Shown here piece by piece: positions 18,344 through 27,451 of a stretch of DNA of 64,000 nt. The translations under genes and the position numbers were made by a program. The stretch's first letter is position 1. Each line of letters opens with the position of its first letter. The DNA is from Emcibacter nanhaiensis (GTDB lineage Bacteria > Pseudomonadota > Alphaproteobacteria > Sphingomonadales > Emcibacteraceae). The notes under the pieces were generated by a model. It saw only the letters and a program-made list of their open reading frames with translations. It did no database searches and was not told where the DNA came from. The DNA lies in the NCBI RefSeq assembly GCF_006385175.1, contig NZ_VFIY01000016.1, positions 1-64,000 of the forward strand, written 5' to 3'.

Positions 18344-19960
18344 ATGACAAACGGGTTTACTTCACGGTATGTTGCCAGTTGGAAAACTTGGAAGGAGCCT
18401 TCTATTATCGACAGTCAAGCTCAAATTGCCCGTGAGATTCAGCTCGCCCGGCAACTGGCCGGGAGCGGCCGGGTCGAGGCTGCCATTACAAAACTGGAAG
18501 CATTGCTGGGGGCAGGTGAGCAGGCTGAACATCTACTCTGGCCCCTGGCAGAACTCTATATTTCCCAAGGTCGCTATGATGAGGCAATTGGACGATATGA
18601 AGAATATCTGCAGCTTTTTCCCAAAAAACCGGCGGTGGAATATAACCTTGCCTATCTCCTGAGGAAGCACCAGCGTTTTGAACCGGCGGTCCTGCATTAC
18701 CAGCGGGCACTGGAACTCGGTATCGACCGGCCCGAGGAAGTTTATCTGAATATCGGGGTTATTTTCTCTGACTACCTCAGGAAGGAAGGGGAGGCCAGGC
18801 AGGCCCTGCTGAAGGCGTTGCAGATTAGCCCGGAGTATATCCCGGCGCTCTACAATCTGGCCAACCTTGATGAGCAGGAGGGCCGGTTGCCCGAGGCGGC
18901 AAAATTGTTCGAAAAAATCCTCCGTCTCGATCCGACATATTTCGAGGCATTGGCCAGACTTGCGGACCTGCACAGATTTGAAAATGCGAATGACGCCCTG
19001 ATCGGGAAATTGCGCGACGCTGCGAAAAGCGGCCGGATGGACCCGTCCACCCGGATCAACCTGCTGTTCTCCCTTGGCAAAGCGCTAAACGACTGTGGCG
19101 TCTATGACGAAGCTTTTGCCAGCTACAGAATGGCCAATGATCTGGACCGGAGAAACCTTCCGGTCTATGACCGGGACGCGACGGAGAAATATGTGGATGA
19201 CATCATCGACGTATTTTCCAGCGACTGGTTTGCCAGCCTGCCGGAAATCTCTGACGCCGAACCGGTCTTTATATGCGGCATGTTCCGGTCCGGCTCCACG
19301 CTGACCGAGCAGATTCTGGCCAGCCACCCGCGGGTCACCGCCGGTGGAGAGATTGAATATTTCCTCAAGGCGGTGCATGGCGACCTGAAACCTTTTCCGC
19401 AGAGCGTCCGTGCATTGCCCATGGCGCAACTATCGCAAATGGCGGGGGGCTATCTGCAGGTGCTGGAAAACAATTTTCCGGGCCATGATATGGTTACGGA
19501 CAAACGTCCGGACAATATTCTTTGTATCGGCCTGATCAAGAGCCTTTTCCCCAAGGCGCGTATCCTGTTTACCCGGCGCAATCCACTGGATAATTGCCTG
19601 TCGGTTTATTTTATGCGACTGGGCCCACTGATGAACTATGCAACGGACCTTGGAAATATCGCCCATTACTACAAACAATGTGATCGCTTGTGGCGGCATT
19701 GGCAGGGTCTGTTTCCGGCCACCACGCATGAAGTTAACTACGATGAACTGGTAGAGACGCCAGAAGCGGTGACCAGGAAGCTTGTTGATGTCTGCGGGCT
19801 TGAATGGGACGAAAAATGCCTCGAGTTTCACAAATTGGAAAATGTGGTCAAGACCGGAAGCGTGCTGCAGGTGAGGCAGCCGCTTTACAAAAGCTCATCG
19901 GGCCGCTGGCGGCATTATGATCCCTGGCTGGGAAGCCTCAAGAAAATATTCCACAAATAA
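18344..19960 (+). CDS. TPR-repeat sulfotransferase family protein
   Basis: 538 residues. The N-terminal half (about 25-260) contains TPR repeats such as LWPLAELYISQGRYDEAIGR and YNLAYLLRKHQRFEPAVLHY. The C-terminal half is a sulfotransferase domain: FICGMFRSGSTLTEQIL is the 5'-phosphosulfate loop for PAPS, and FPKARILFTRRNPLDNCLS is the 3'-phosphate-binding segment. No signal peptide is seen, so it should act in the cytoplasm. The start is uncertain: ATG 18344 lacks a ribosome-binding site, while GGAGCC near 18391 precedes only an ATT. It lies between two paralogous TonB receptor genes, diverging from one and converging on the other. Target (protein tyrosine, peptide or sugar) is unknown. Confidence 0.85.
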   Translation: MTNGFTSRYVASWKTWKEPSIIDSQAQIAREIQLARQLAGSGRVEAAITKLEALLGAGEQAEHLLWPLAELYISQGRYDEAIGRYEEYLQLFPKKPAVEYNLAYLLRKHQRFEPAVLHYQRALELGIDRPEEVYLNIGVIFSDYLRKEGEARQALLKALQISPEYIPALYNLANLDEQEGRLPEAAKLFEKILRLDPTYFEALARLADLHRFENANDALIGKLRDAAKSGRMDPSTRINLLFSLGKALNDCGVYDEAFASYRMANDLDRRNLPVYDRDATEKYVDDIIDVFSSDWFASLPEISDAEPVFICGMFRSGSTLTEQILASHPRVTAGGEIEYFLKAVHGDLKPFPQSVRALPMAQLSQMAGGYLQVLENNFPGHDMVTDKRPDNILCIGLIKSLFPKARILFTRRNPLDNCLSVYFMRLGPLMNYATDLGNIAHYYKQCDRLWRHWQGLFPATTHEVNYDELVETPEAVTRKLVDVCGLEWDEKCLEFHKLENVVKTGSVLQVRQPLYKSSSGRWRHYDPWLGSLKKIFHK

Positions 19961-19990
19961 AAACGGCGGGAAATTTCCCGCCGTTTCTTT
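19961..19990. terminator. Bidirectional terminator between sulfotransferase and TonB receptor 2
   Basis: AAACGGCGGGAAATTTCCCGCCGTTT (19962-19987, written here as arms CGGCGGGAAA and TTTCCCGCCG) begins immediately after the sulfotransferase stop codon and ends 25 bases before the receptor stop. T-rich sequence follows on the plus strand and A-rich sequence precedes it. Confidence 0.85.
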
Positions 19991-20012
19991 TGATATCTGA
20001 AGTTCAGCCAGA

Positions 20013-22916
20013 TTAGAACTTGGCTGTAACCTTCGCATGCAGGTAACGACCCAGAGTGTCGTAGTAACCGGCGATGGTGTTGGCGTTGGTTGAGTAACGA
20101 CCACCAACCAGCGGCGGCTCTTTGTCAAAGATGTTGTTGACACCCATGACAAGACCAACCTGCTCGGTCACATCGAAGGAAGCAGTCAGGTCAAAGTAGC
20201 TCTGTGCACCGATGCCATCTTCATCGATAGATCCGACATCTGCATCTTCGCCATCAATGCTGGCGTAGTAGCGCCATTTGGCGGACACTGTCCAGAAATC
20301 ACCTGAGTTATAGGTCACACGCAGGGTATGACGCCATTTCGGTGAGGCGAAGCAGTTGTCGCTGTAGACACCTTTACAGTTGTACTCGGTGCTCGCATCT
20401 TCGGCGATGTCACGGTAGATCTTGTCGAGCAACAGGGTGCCGAGCATGTTAACCGTCAGGGAACCGCCGTTGTCGAAGTCCATCAGATAGTCGGCTGAGA
20501 AGTCGATACCTTTCCAGTGACGCAGGCCGAGGTTGGCGTTGGTTGCAACCACGTAACCTTCGGTGCCGAGCCACAGGCTGCCGGAGCCGCTACGATTGAT
20601 CAGGTCACAATATGTGTCCAGACCTGTTGTCGCACAGCCTTGCAGGGCAGTCGCAGCACCAACATATCCGACAACGTCAGTGATTTTGATGTCCCAGTAG
20701 TCAACACTGATGTTCATGTTGTCCATCGGGTGAGCCACAAAACCGACTGTCCAGGTGTCAGCTTTTTCCGGCTGCAGGTCCGGGTTACCACCGTAGAGGG
20801 CGTTATACTGGCTGGCCGGGCTGGGAACCACGTGTGTATACTGAGCATCAGTTACGCCGGTGTTGGCACACTGGGCGGCAGTATATACAGGCACATCGCC
20901 GGCACAGGGGTCATCACCGTTCCACAGGCCGAGGTTCTGCGGTTCGAACAGTTCGTACACGTTCGGCGCACGAACGGCCCGGTTGTAGCTACCGCGCAGT
21001 TTGATTTCGTCAATCGGCTGCCAGTTCAGGCCAATACGGTAAGTAGTGGCGTCATAGCTGGAGTCGGATGACGTTTTATAGTCGGAGTAACGGAAACCCA
21101 GTTCCATGGACAGTTCCTGAGCGAATTCGGAATTCTGCACGATCGGCACATAGGCCTCGGCAAAGAATTCTTTCACGTCATAATGACCGGCGACAGACGG
21201 GGTCGGACCGCCCTGACCGTTCAGAAGGCCCTGTTCATATACATAGGAACTGATGTTTTCATATTTTTCTTTGCGGTATTCAACACCGAACACAGTTGAG
21301 ATCGGGTCTTCGGCAATGGTCACCGGCAGTTCACCTGTAACATAACCGTTGATCACCAGTTCTGAACTGAAGCCGGTCTGCTGTGCCGTAGCCAGAAGGG
21401 CGTTGGCAGCTTCCGCTGTCACACCCTGGTAAGTGAATACGTTGTAGGGTACACAGCCGCTACGACCGGAAGTACAAACCAGATTGCCGTCGCCATCGGT
21501 TGTTACATCGATAGCTTCGGATACCAGGTTGGCATGGAAGTCGTTCAGGTAGGTTGAGCTACTGGCGGTAGCAGCATACAGGACGCTGACGTCATAGCTC
21601 CAGTTGTCATCAATCTGACCCTCGGTACCAGCCACGATGCGGTAGGAGGTGTGTTCCAGAACGTCACGACGAGGGTCACCCTCAACGTTACGTTTACCGA
21701 TGTATGTGGCGAAGGAATCATCTGCGCCAAGGCCGTTGTCAGTACAGATGGCCTGTACCTGTGCGGCACTCAGCATCGGGTTGGAACAGCTGATAGACAG
21801 TGTTTCCGCAAAGAAGGTGCCTGATTCAGCGATCTGGGCAGACGTACGGTCATTCATGAAGCCCAGTTCAATATAGGGTTTGAAATTGTCGTTAATTTCA
21901 TAGTTGATGAACGCACCACCAGAGAATTTTTCATCCGGACGCTGGAAATGGTTCGGCGGCGCATAGTTGTATTGGTTCCCGACTGACGGGACAAAATTGC
22001 TGTTCGCATCAAGGGTGTAGTAACCGTAGTATTCATCCCAGTTAAAGCTTCCATCGGGATTGAGGCCGCCGAGGTAGAAGTTCGGCACAATCGCGTTACC
22101 GGAACCGCCACAGCTGGTGCCGCCACCGCTCAGCGCACATGAGGAGTAGTCACGTGATTCCTGGCGAAGTTCATCAACCTTACGGTAGTTGACGTATGCT
22201 ACGGCATGACCTTTGTCTTCGGCAAATGAACCACCAACGGTCATGTCGAGGGTGTACTGCCATCCTTCCAGACCACTGCTGCCGGTCGGGTATTCAAACC
22301 CTTTCTCGTCCATCAGGCCCTGGATATAGTCATTGCCGTTGTTGTGCTGATAGGCTGCGATACCTGCAGACATCTGAACGCCTTCAAATTCTTTATCCAT
22401 GATAAAGTTGACAACGCCAGCCACAGCATCGGCACCGTAAGTGGAAGCACCACCACCGGTCATCACCTCAACGTTTTTGATGAGAGCGGTCGGAATCTGG
22501 TTGATGTCAGCGGCGCGGGAGTTGATACCACCAGGCTGCAGACGACGACCATTAACCAGTACCAGGGTACGGATTGGGCTCAGGCCGCGAAGGTCAAGGT
22601 TGGCCGTACCGGAAGCGCCGTTGGAGATGAAAGCTGTCTGGCCGGCTTCAAGCTGGGGCAGGCTGTTCAGCAGATCTTCCACACGGTTGTAACCGCTGAA
22701 TTTCACTTCTTCAGCACCGGTAACCACCAGTGGTGCGACACTTTCGATGTCCTTACGTTTAATACGGGAACCTGTCACGACCACTTCTTCAAACATCATA
22801 CCTTCTTCGGCATCAGCTTCCTGAGCCTGGGTAACCTGGGCAGTCATGGACAGAGTAGAGGCGACCGCAAGCGCGGATACACCATACTTGAGACGCGATG
22901 AGAAATCGCTCTTCAT
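20013..22916 (-). CDS. TonB-dependent outer-membrane receptor (paralog 2)
   Basis: 967-residue receptor with the same plan as the protein at 15263-18229: signal peptide starting MKSDFSSRLKYGVSALAVAS, an AEEGMMFEEVVVTGSRIKRK linker, the plug motifs LDLRGLSPIRTLVLVNGRRL and GGGASTYGADAVAGVVNFIM, and a C-terminus ending HAKVTAKF. The barrel has Cys pairs in extracellular-loop-like regions (CALSGGGTSC, CTSGRSGC). The start is supported by ACGGAGG. The two receptors share N-terminal and plug sequence but differ in barrel loops, which suggests duplication followed by a change of ligand. Ligand is unknown; amino-acid or peptide import would fit the neighbouring catabolic genes, but this is speculation. 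Confidence 0.93.
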   Translation of the reverse strand: MKSDFSSRLKYGVSALAVASTLSMTAQVTQAQEADAEEGMMFEEVVVTGSRIKRKDIESVAPLVVTGAEEVKFSGYNRVEDLLNSLPQLEAGQTAFISNGASGTANLDLRGLSPIRTLVLVNGRRLQPGGINSRAADINQIPTALIKNVEVMTGGGASTYGADAVAGVVNFIMDKEFEGVQMSAGIAAYQHNNGNDYIQGLMDEKGFEYPTGSSGLEGWQYTLDMTVGGSFAEDKGHAVAYVNYRKVDELRQESRDYSSCALSGGGTSCGGSGNAIVPNFYLGGLNPDGSFNWDEYYGYYTLDANSNFVPSVGNQYNYAPPNHFQRPDEKFSGGAFINYEINDNFKPYIELGFMNDRTSAQIAESGTFFAETLSISCSNPMLSAAQVQAICTDNGLGADDSFATYIGKRNVEGDPRRDVLEHTSYRIVAGTEGQIDDNWSYDVSVLYAATASSSTYLNDFHANLVSEAIDVTTDGDGNLVCTSGRSGCVPYNVFTYQGVTAEAANALLATAQQTGFSSELVINGYVTGELPVTIAEDPISTVFGVEYRKEKYENISSYVYEQGLLNGQGGPTPSVAGHYDVKEFFAEAYVPIVQNSEFAQELSMELGFRYSDYKTSSDSSYDATTYRIGLNWQPIDEIKLRGSYNRAVRAPNVYELFEPQNLGLWNGDDPCAGDVPVYTAAQCANTGVTDAQYTHVVPSPASQYNALYGGNPDLQPEKADTWTVGFVAHPMDNMNISVDYWDIKITDVVGYVGAATALQGCATTGLDTYCDLINRSGSGSLWLGTEGYVVATNANLGLRHWKGIDFSADYLMDFDNGGSLTVNMLGTLLLDKIYRDIAEDASTEYNCKGVYSDNCFASPKWRHTLRVTYNSGDFWTVSAKWRYYASIDGEDADVGSIDEDGIGAQSYFDLTASFDVTEQVGLVMGVNNIFDKEPPLVGGRYSTNANTIAGYYDTLGRYLHAKVTAKF

Positions 22917-23794
22917 GATATTTTCCTCCGTAGAAGTTAAATAAAAGCCTGGTGGCTATTTTTCTTTTATTCATGCACACCAAAAGCAGGCCCGATCCAC
23001 ACATTTGGGCCTTTAGTCATCAAGAAAAATAGTAGAGAGTCCTCCTTTTGTATTCGGTCAATCGTTCCACCATATGTTTTGTTTATCGGTGTGCGTTACC
23101 CTCATGTTTCGTCCCTCAGAATCCCCTTTGGGCCACACAGTGAAACAAGTCGGTAACAGCAAGACGCTAACATCACTCAGAATCCCGGTCAAACATTTTG
23201 GGGCATGTTCAACGGCTTATTTTATACAATATGGCGCCCAGCAGGTGACGGAGAGGTAAATATTCGGCACATAATATCATTATATTGCAAAAACATGGCA
23301 TATTGTGCTGTTTGAAAAATTAATTTCAAACAAATGTTCGATGAAGGATTGGCCTGTAACCAAAATGCAACAGTGGTGCTTTTTTGTACCTATATTCTGA
23401 TAAGCTGCTGTTTGCGCAATATTATTGCTATGATTTTATACAATCTGTTATTTTGTAATTCTCTTACGAATCAAAAGGCTGTAAATGGCAGAATTTCCTT
23501 TGGCAGCAGATTGCCGTGAGAAAGCAGGTTATGGTTAACAAGCGGCCGGGTCAGAATAATCTCTTTTAACGCAGCCTCTTGGCTATCGTCGGCTTTCCCG
23601 TCAGCGGCGAAAGAATATTTTGTTTTTGGGGGATTGTAACAGGATAATCTGTCGGGACTTCCGGACAATATATCGATCACGGCGAATGTATTTCACTTTT
23701 CTGCATTTGCATCCACGCAAAAGCGAAGGGCTGGCTCGTTTTCGCCGTACTATAGTGGTGGGCGGGGATCGGGAAACGGGTCTAGGACAGAGTG
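22917..23794. other. Long AT-rich intergenic region with an operator-like dyad
   Basis: About 880 bases without a convincing gene. Short ORFs of 60-75 codons exist on both strands, but they lack ribosome-binding sites and have unnatural composition. The only clear structure is an inverted repeat GTTTGAAA-N6-TTTCAAAC at 23310-23331. The left part should hold the promoter of receptor 2 and the right part that of the EF-hand gene. No terminator, tRNA or transposon end was recognised. Confidence 0.5.
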
Positions 23795-24331
23795 ATGACA
23801 AAATTTCCATTCAAAAGGGCGGCAGGGGTTTTGACCTTGGCGTCTCTCGTTGCAGCGGCGGTGGTACTGGTCGCGTGCGCCCCCAGGAGAGGCCCCGGGC
23901 CGGGGCCGGGACCCGGACGCGGACCGGGTAATCCCGAGGAGATGATGGAACGCCTGAAATACCAGCTGGATCTGGACGGGGACGGTACAATCAGCTGCGC
24001 GGACGAAAATCTCCGGCGAAACAGATTGTTTGATGAAACCGACCTGGATCACAATGACAGTCTTGATCTTGAGGAGTTCCGCGAGGCGCCTTTCAGTCAC
24101 CCGGCCTACGCCCGGGATCATCTGGCGGTTTATGACCGTGATCAGGACGGGCTGGTGTCCCGGGAGGAGTTTACCGCACACCGGGATGACCGCTTTGTCC
24201 GCCTTGACCTCGATGGCGACTGTATCGTGACGGACAAGGAGCTGGAAGAATCCCTGAAAAACAGGCGCCAGCCGGGGCGTCCCGGTGGCGGAATGCCGCC
24301 CGGCGGCGGCCGCCCACCCGGCGGGATGTAG
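23795..24331 (+). CDS. EF-hand calcium-binding lipoprotein
   Basis: 178 residues starting at ATG 23795; the in-frame GTG just before it is badly spaced from AGGA. A lipoprotein-type signal peptide ends at VVLVAC, so Cys would be lipidated. A Gly/Pro/Arg-rich linker (GPGPGPGRGPG) follows. Four EF-hand-type loops are visible: DLDGDGTISCAD, DLDHNDSLDLEE, DRDQDGLVSREE and DLDGDCIVTDKE; the first, third and fourth have the Dx[DN]xDG core, while the second departs from it. The tail is Gly/Pro-rich (GGGMPPGGGRPPGGM). It is likely a periplasmic or surface calcium-binding protein; its partner is unknown. The gene stands alone. Confidence 0.85.
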   Translation: MTKFPFKRAAGVLTLASLVAAAVVLVACAPRRGPGPGPGPGRGPGNPEEMMERLKYQLDLDGDGTISCADENLRRNRLFDETDLDHNDSLDLEEFREAPFSHPAYARDHLAVYDRDQDGLVSREEFTAHRDDRFVRLDLDGDCIVTDKELEESLKNRRQPGRPGGGMPPGGGRPPGGM

Positions 24332-24391
24332 CTTTTCCGGCAATTGGTGGCCGGCCCCGTATTGCAACCGGGCCTTACTTGTCTGCTTTAT

Positions 24392-24406
24392 TTAAGGTTA
24401 TTTTAA
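24392..24406. promoter_or_regulatory. Candidate CtrA box upstream of the TPR histidine kinase
   Basis: TTAA-GGTTATT-TTAA matches the TTAA-N7-TTAA consensus of the alphaproteobacterial cell-cycle regulator CtrA and sits 63 bases before the kinase ATG, where a -35 region could be. Chance occurrence in this AT-rich spot is possible. Confidence 0.45.
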
Positions 24407-24468
24407 GGATAGAATGTTAGGCATATCGAATAAGTATCTGGTGTAAAAGAATAAAATCCGGGCAATTC

Positions 24469-26505
24469 ATGCGCTTAATCTATCTGGCAGGTCTTTTTGT
24501 TTTCCTTACGGCATTTAATGGGAGTGTTTCCGCTGCCCTGTGTGCTGATGATTCCGCCGCCCGGCCCGGACAGGAGCAGCTGACTACGGAAGTTCTTGCG
24601 TCTCTCAAGGAACAGGTTGATTCAGATCCGAAACTGGCGCTGGAAAGGACACAGAGGTTTCTGGAGGGCGGGGGCGAGCCGCTTGACCCCCAGGTCCGAC
24701 TGGAGCTGCTGGGGTTCCAGGCCGGTGCTCACGCGCGATTGGGGACTTTCAGAAAAGGCGTGGAGATTGGCCGCCGGGCCCTGGCGCTGGCTGAAACAGG
24801 TGAGTTTGATCCGGCGACGATTGCCTATATTTATAATAATGTCGGGCGAAGCCTGGAAGGCCTGGGTCAGGTGCCGGAGGCCATGAAGGCCTATCAGCGG
24901 GCCTATGAATATTACAGCAAAGCCGGTGACCAGAGCGGCATGGCGGGTTCAAACCTGAATTTTGCCGGCCTGTTTGTCGGCGCCAGGCTTTATGACAAGG
25001 CTATCAAGGAATATGAAAAGGCTCTTGCGCTGCTGGACCCCGAAAAGGATATTTTCCTGTACACCAGGACCCTGAACAATCTCGGTTTTACCCATGGAGA
25101 GAATGGGACGGCAGAACAGGCTTTGGTTTATCTGGATGAGGCCCGGTCGCTGGCCCGCAAGATGGGCAATGAACTTGTCATTGCCTATACCTATGAAAAT
25201 TCCGGTGAAGTTCTCTATTATCTCAAGAATTATGGCAAGGCGGAGGAGTTTCTGCTTCTCGCCCGGGAGATGGCGGAGCGGAGCGGCATCGAGCCACTGG
25301 AGTCTGTCGCCTATCATTTTCTGGGACTGATAGAGTTTGATCTGGGTAATATCGAGCAAGCGGAATTTTACGCAAACAAAGCGCTGGCGATTGCGGAAAA
25401 GAATGATGATGCGGCCAACTTGGCCAAAATTTACAAGCTGATGACGAATCTGGCCCGGGAACGCCAGGATTATCGCAATGCACTTCGCTATCAGGACCTG
25501 TATCTGCAATATGATGAAAACCTGGCCAGTGAAAATATCGTCAAGGCGCTGTCCCTGCTGGAAACCGAATTCCAGCTCAAGGAACGCCAGCAGCAGATCA
25601 AACTGCTGCAGCGCGACAATGAAATCCAGCGGCTCTCGCTCAAGGAACAGGAAACTTTCCGCTATATGATCCTGGGTGTTGTGGTTGTCCTCTGTTTCGG
25701 CGTTGGCATACTGCTTTATATCCTGAAGATGAAATCCCAGGCGACTGTGCTTGGGATAGAGCGGGAAAAGGACCTGCTGGAGTCCAAACTGTCGGCAGAA
25801 GCCGCCAACCAGGCGAAATCGGAGTTTTTGTCCTATATGAGTCATGAACTGCGGACGCCACTGAATGCGGTGATCGGCTTTGCGGAGACCCTGCGGCTCC
25901 AGGTCTTTGGTAATCTGAATGACAAGCAGCAGGAGTATGTGAACCATATTCACGAAGGCGCCGCCCTGCTGTTGAAACTGATCAACGACCTGCTGCATCT
26001 GTCGCGGATCGAGACCGGGGCGGTGGACCTGGATCTGCGGTCCTGCGATATCAAAGAAGTTGTCTCCGACGTGGTGCCCATGGTCCAGCACCTGCTTCAG
26101 AAGAGAGAAGTTGAGCTTCATGAAGGCGAGTTTCCGGAAGGGCTGGGAACCGTATTGATCGATAAAATCCGCCTGGAGCAGGTGCTCGTCAACCTGATCT
26201 CCAACGCGGTAAAATATGGTCACGAAAAAGGCAACATCTGGCTGTCAGTGGCGCGCAAGGAGAATGACAAGGTACGCATCAGTGTCCGTGACGACGGCAT
26301 CGGCATTGCCCCGGACCAGTTTGCCAATGTCTTCATGCCTTTTAACCGGGCCGGTATGGAACAGTCCGGTATCGAGGGAACCGGCGCCGGCCTGTCCATT
26401 GCCAAGTCTCTTGTGGAGGCCATGGGCGGGGAAATCGGTTTCGAAAGCACCATGGGGGAAGGGTCCGATTTCTGGATCGACCTGCCGTTGGAGAATCCGG
26501 CGTAA
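24469..26505 (+). CDS. Sensor histidine kinase with N-terminal TPR domain
   Basis: 678 residues. An N-terminal signal sequence precedes a periplasmic-type TPR domain (about 60-370; for example AYIYNNVGRSLEGLGQVPEA, AKIYKLMTNLARERQDYRNA), a short coiled coil (LKERQQQIKLLQRDNEIQRL), one membrane helix (MILGVVVVLCFGVGILLYIL, about 396-415), then HisKA with FLSYMSHELRTPLNAVIG (His459) and a HATPase domain with NLISNAVKYG, DDGIGIAP and GTGAGLSIAKSL. No receiver domain or adjacent response regulator is seen, so its partner is unlinked. A TPR sensor suggests detection of a protein or peptide in the periplasm. A CtrA-like box lies upstream. Confidence 0.9.
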   Translation: MRLIYLAGLFVFLTAFNGSVSAALCADDSAARPGQEQLTTEVLASLKEQVDSDPKLALERTQRFLEGGGEPLDPQVRLELLGFQAGAHARLGTFRKGVEIGRRALALAETGEFDPATIAYIYNNVGRSLEGLGQVPEAMKAYQRAYEYYSKAGDQSGMAGSNLNFAGLFVGARLYDKAIKEYEKALALLDPEKDIFLYTRTLNNLGFTHGENGTAEQALVYLDEARSLARKMGNELVIAYTYENSGEVLYYLKNYGKAEEFLLLAREMAERSGIEPLESVAYHFLGLIEFDLGNIEQAEFYANKALAIAEKNDDAANLAKIYKLMTNLARERQDYRNALRYQDLYLQYDENLASENIVKALSLLETEFQLKERQQQIKLLQRDNEIQRLSLKEQETFRYMILGVVVVLCFGVGILLYILKMKSQATVLGIEREKDLLESKLSAEAANQAKSEFLSYMSHELRTPLNAVIGFAETLRLQVFGNLNDKQQEYVNHIHEGAALLLKLINDLLHLSRIETGAVDLDLRSCDIKEVVSDVVPMVQHLLQKREVELHEGEFPEGLGTVLIDKIRLEQVLVNLISNAVKYGHEKGNIWLSVARKENDKVRISVRDDGIGIAPDQFANVFMPFNRAGMEQSGIEGTGAGLSIAKSLVEAMGGEIGFESTMGEGSDFWIDLPLENPA

Positions 26506-26618
26506 CCTTTTCGATCCTGTCTCCGCAGCTACTGGGTTGTCTGTAATCTGAGCGCATTTCTCCTGCGTAGAAAACATCAGAGAACTGTTATCTCCCTGAT
26601 GAATTCGGATATTGTGCC

Positions 26619-27188
26619 ATGACAAAGATTTTCCCTCTGCTGGTTATGTTTGGTTTTATACTGTCGTCCCCACTGGCCCGGGCGGAACAGGATCTGCCCG
26701 TGGTCCCGCATGTGGATCTGGAACGCTATCTCGGGACATGGTACGAAATTGCCCGCATCGAGCATTCCTTTCAGAAGGGTTGTCTCAACAGTACCGCTGA
26801 ATACAGCCTTCGGGACGATGGCGATATCCGGGTGGTCAACAGCTGTGACAAAGCCGGACAGGAGGAGCGGGACGTTGCCACGGCGCGGGCCTGGGTGACC
26901 GACAGGGAAAGCAATGCCAAACTGCGGGTCCAGTTCGTGCTGACCGGCCTCAAACTCAATTTCCTGTCAGGCCGCTACTGGATCATCGCCCTGGGCGAAG
27001 ACTATGACTATGCCATGATCGGCGAACCCGGCCGCAACTATCTCTGGATCCTGTCCCGGACGCCGATGATGGATCCGGACCTGCGGGACAGGCTGGTAAA
27101 CAGGGCGTCGGAACTGGGGTTTGACGTTGACCGGCTGGTTTACAATGAACAGATTGTTGGCAGCCAGACGTCTGAAGATATTTCCTGA
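26619..27188 (+). CDS. Blc-type bacterial lipocalin
   Basis: 189 residues. A signal peptide ending near LARAEQ is followed by the lipocalin signature LERYLGTWYEIARIEHSFQK and the Cys pair typical of Blc proteins (KGCLNSTAEYSL and VNSCDKAG). The later motifs AMIGEPGRNYLWILSRTP and the C-terminal ELGFDVDRLVY also match the family. Unlike E. coli Blc there is no obvious lipobox, so it may be soluble in the periplasm. The expected role is binding of lysophospholipids or other hydrophobic ligands during envelope stress. It starts 113 bases after the histidine kinase on the same strand. Confidence 0.9.
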   Translation: MTKIFPLLVMFGFILSSPLARAEQDLPVVPHVDLERYLGTWYEIARIEHSFQKGCLNSTAEYSLRDDGDIRVVNSCDKAGQEERDVATARAWVTDRESNAKLRVQFVLTGLKLNFLSGRYWIIALGEDYDYAMIGEPGRNYLWILSRTPMMDPDLRDRLVNRASELGFDVDRLVYNEQIVGSQTSEDIS

Positions 27189-27451
27189 GTTGCGGCTAAA
27201 GGCGAATTACCTTGCTTTTTCTCTAATATAACGCTATAAGCTGCTCAGGCTTTGCGCGTAAAGGATGAAAAAGTTCATCGGCAGGAGCCGTATTTTGCAG
27301 CTTTCCTGAACCAGAACGTTGCCATTTTCAAAGCCATTAGGGCTTAAAACGACCGGCAGCTGTTTTGCGCGAGCTTCCCAAAAAATTGTCGAGAGAGACT
27401 GAGAAGGCTAACGCCTGAAATGGGTCCCGTGCGGCAAGAAGAAAGACTTTT

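Noticed and set aside
23074-23519. Two short ORFs in the gap before the EF-hand gene
   Set aside because: No ribosome-binding sites, unusual composition and no family resemblance.
27267-27308. 13-codon ORF in the helicase leader
   Set aside because: Too short and without support; could be a leader peptide but nothing shows it.
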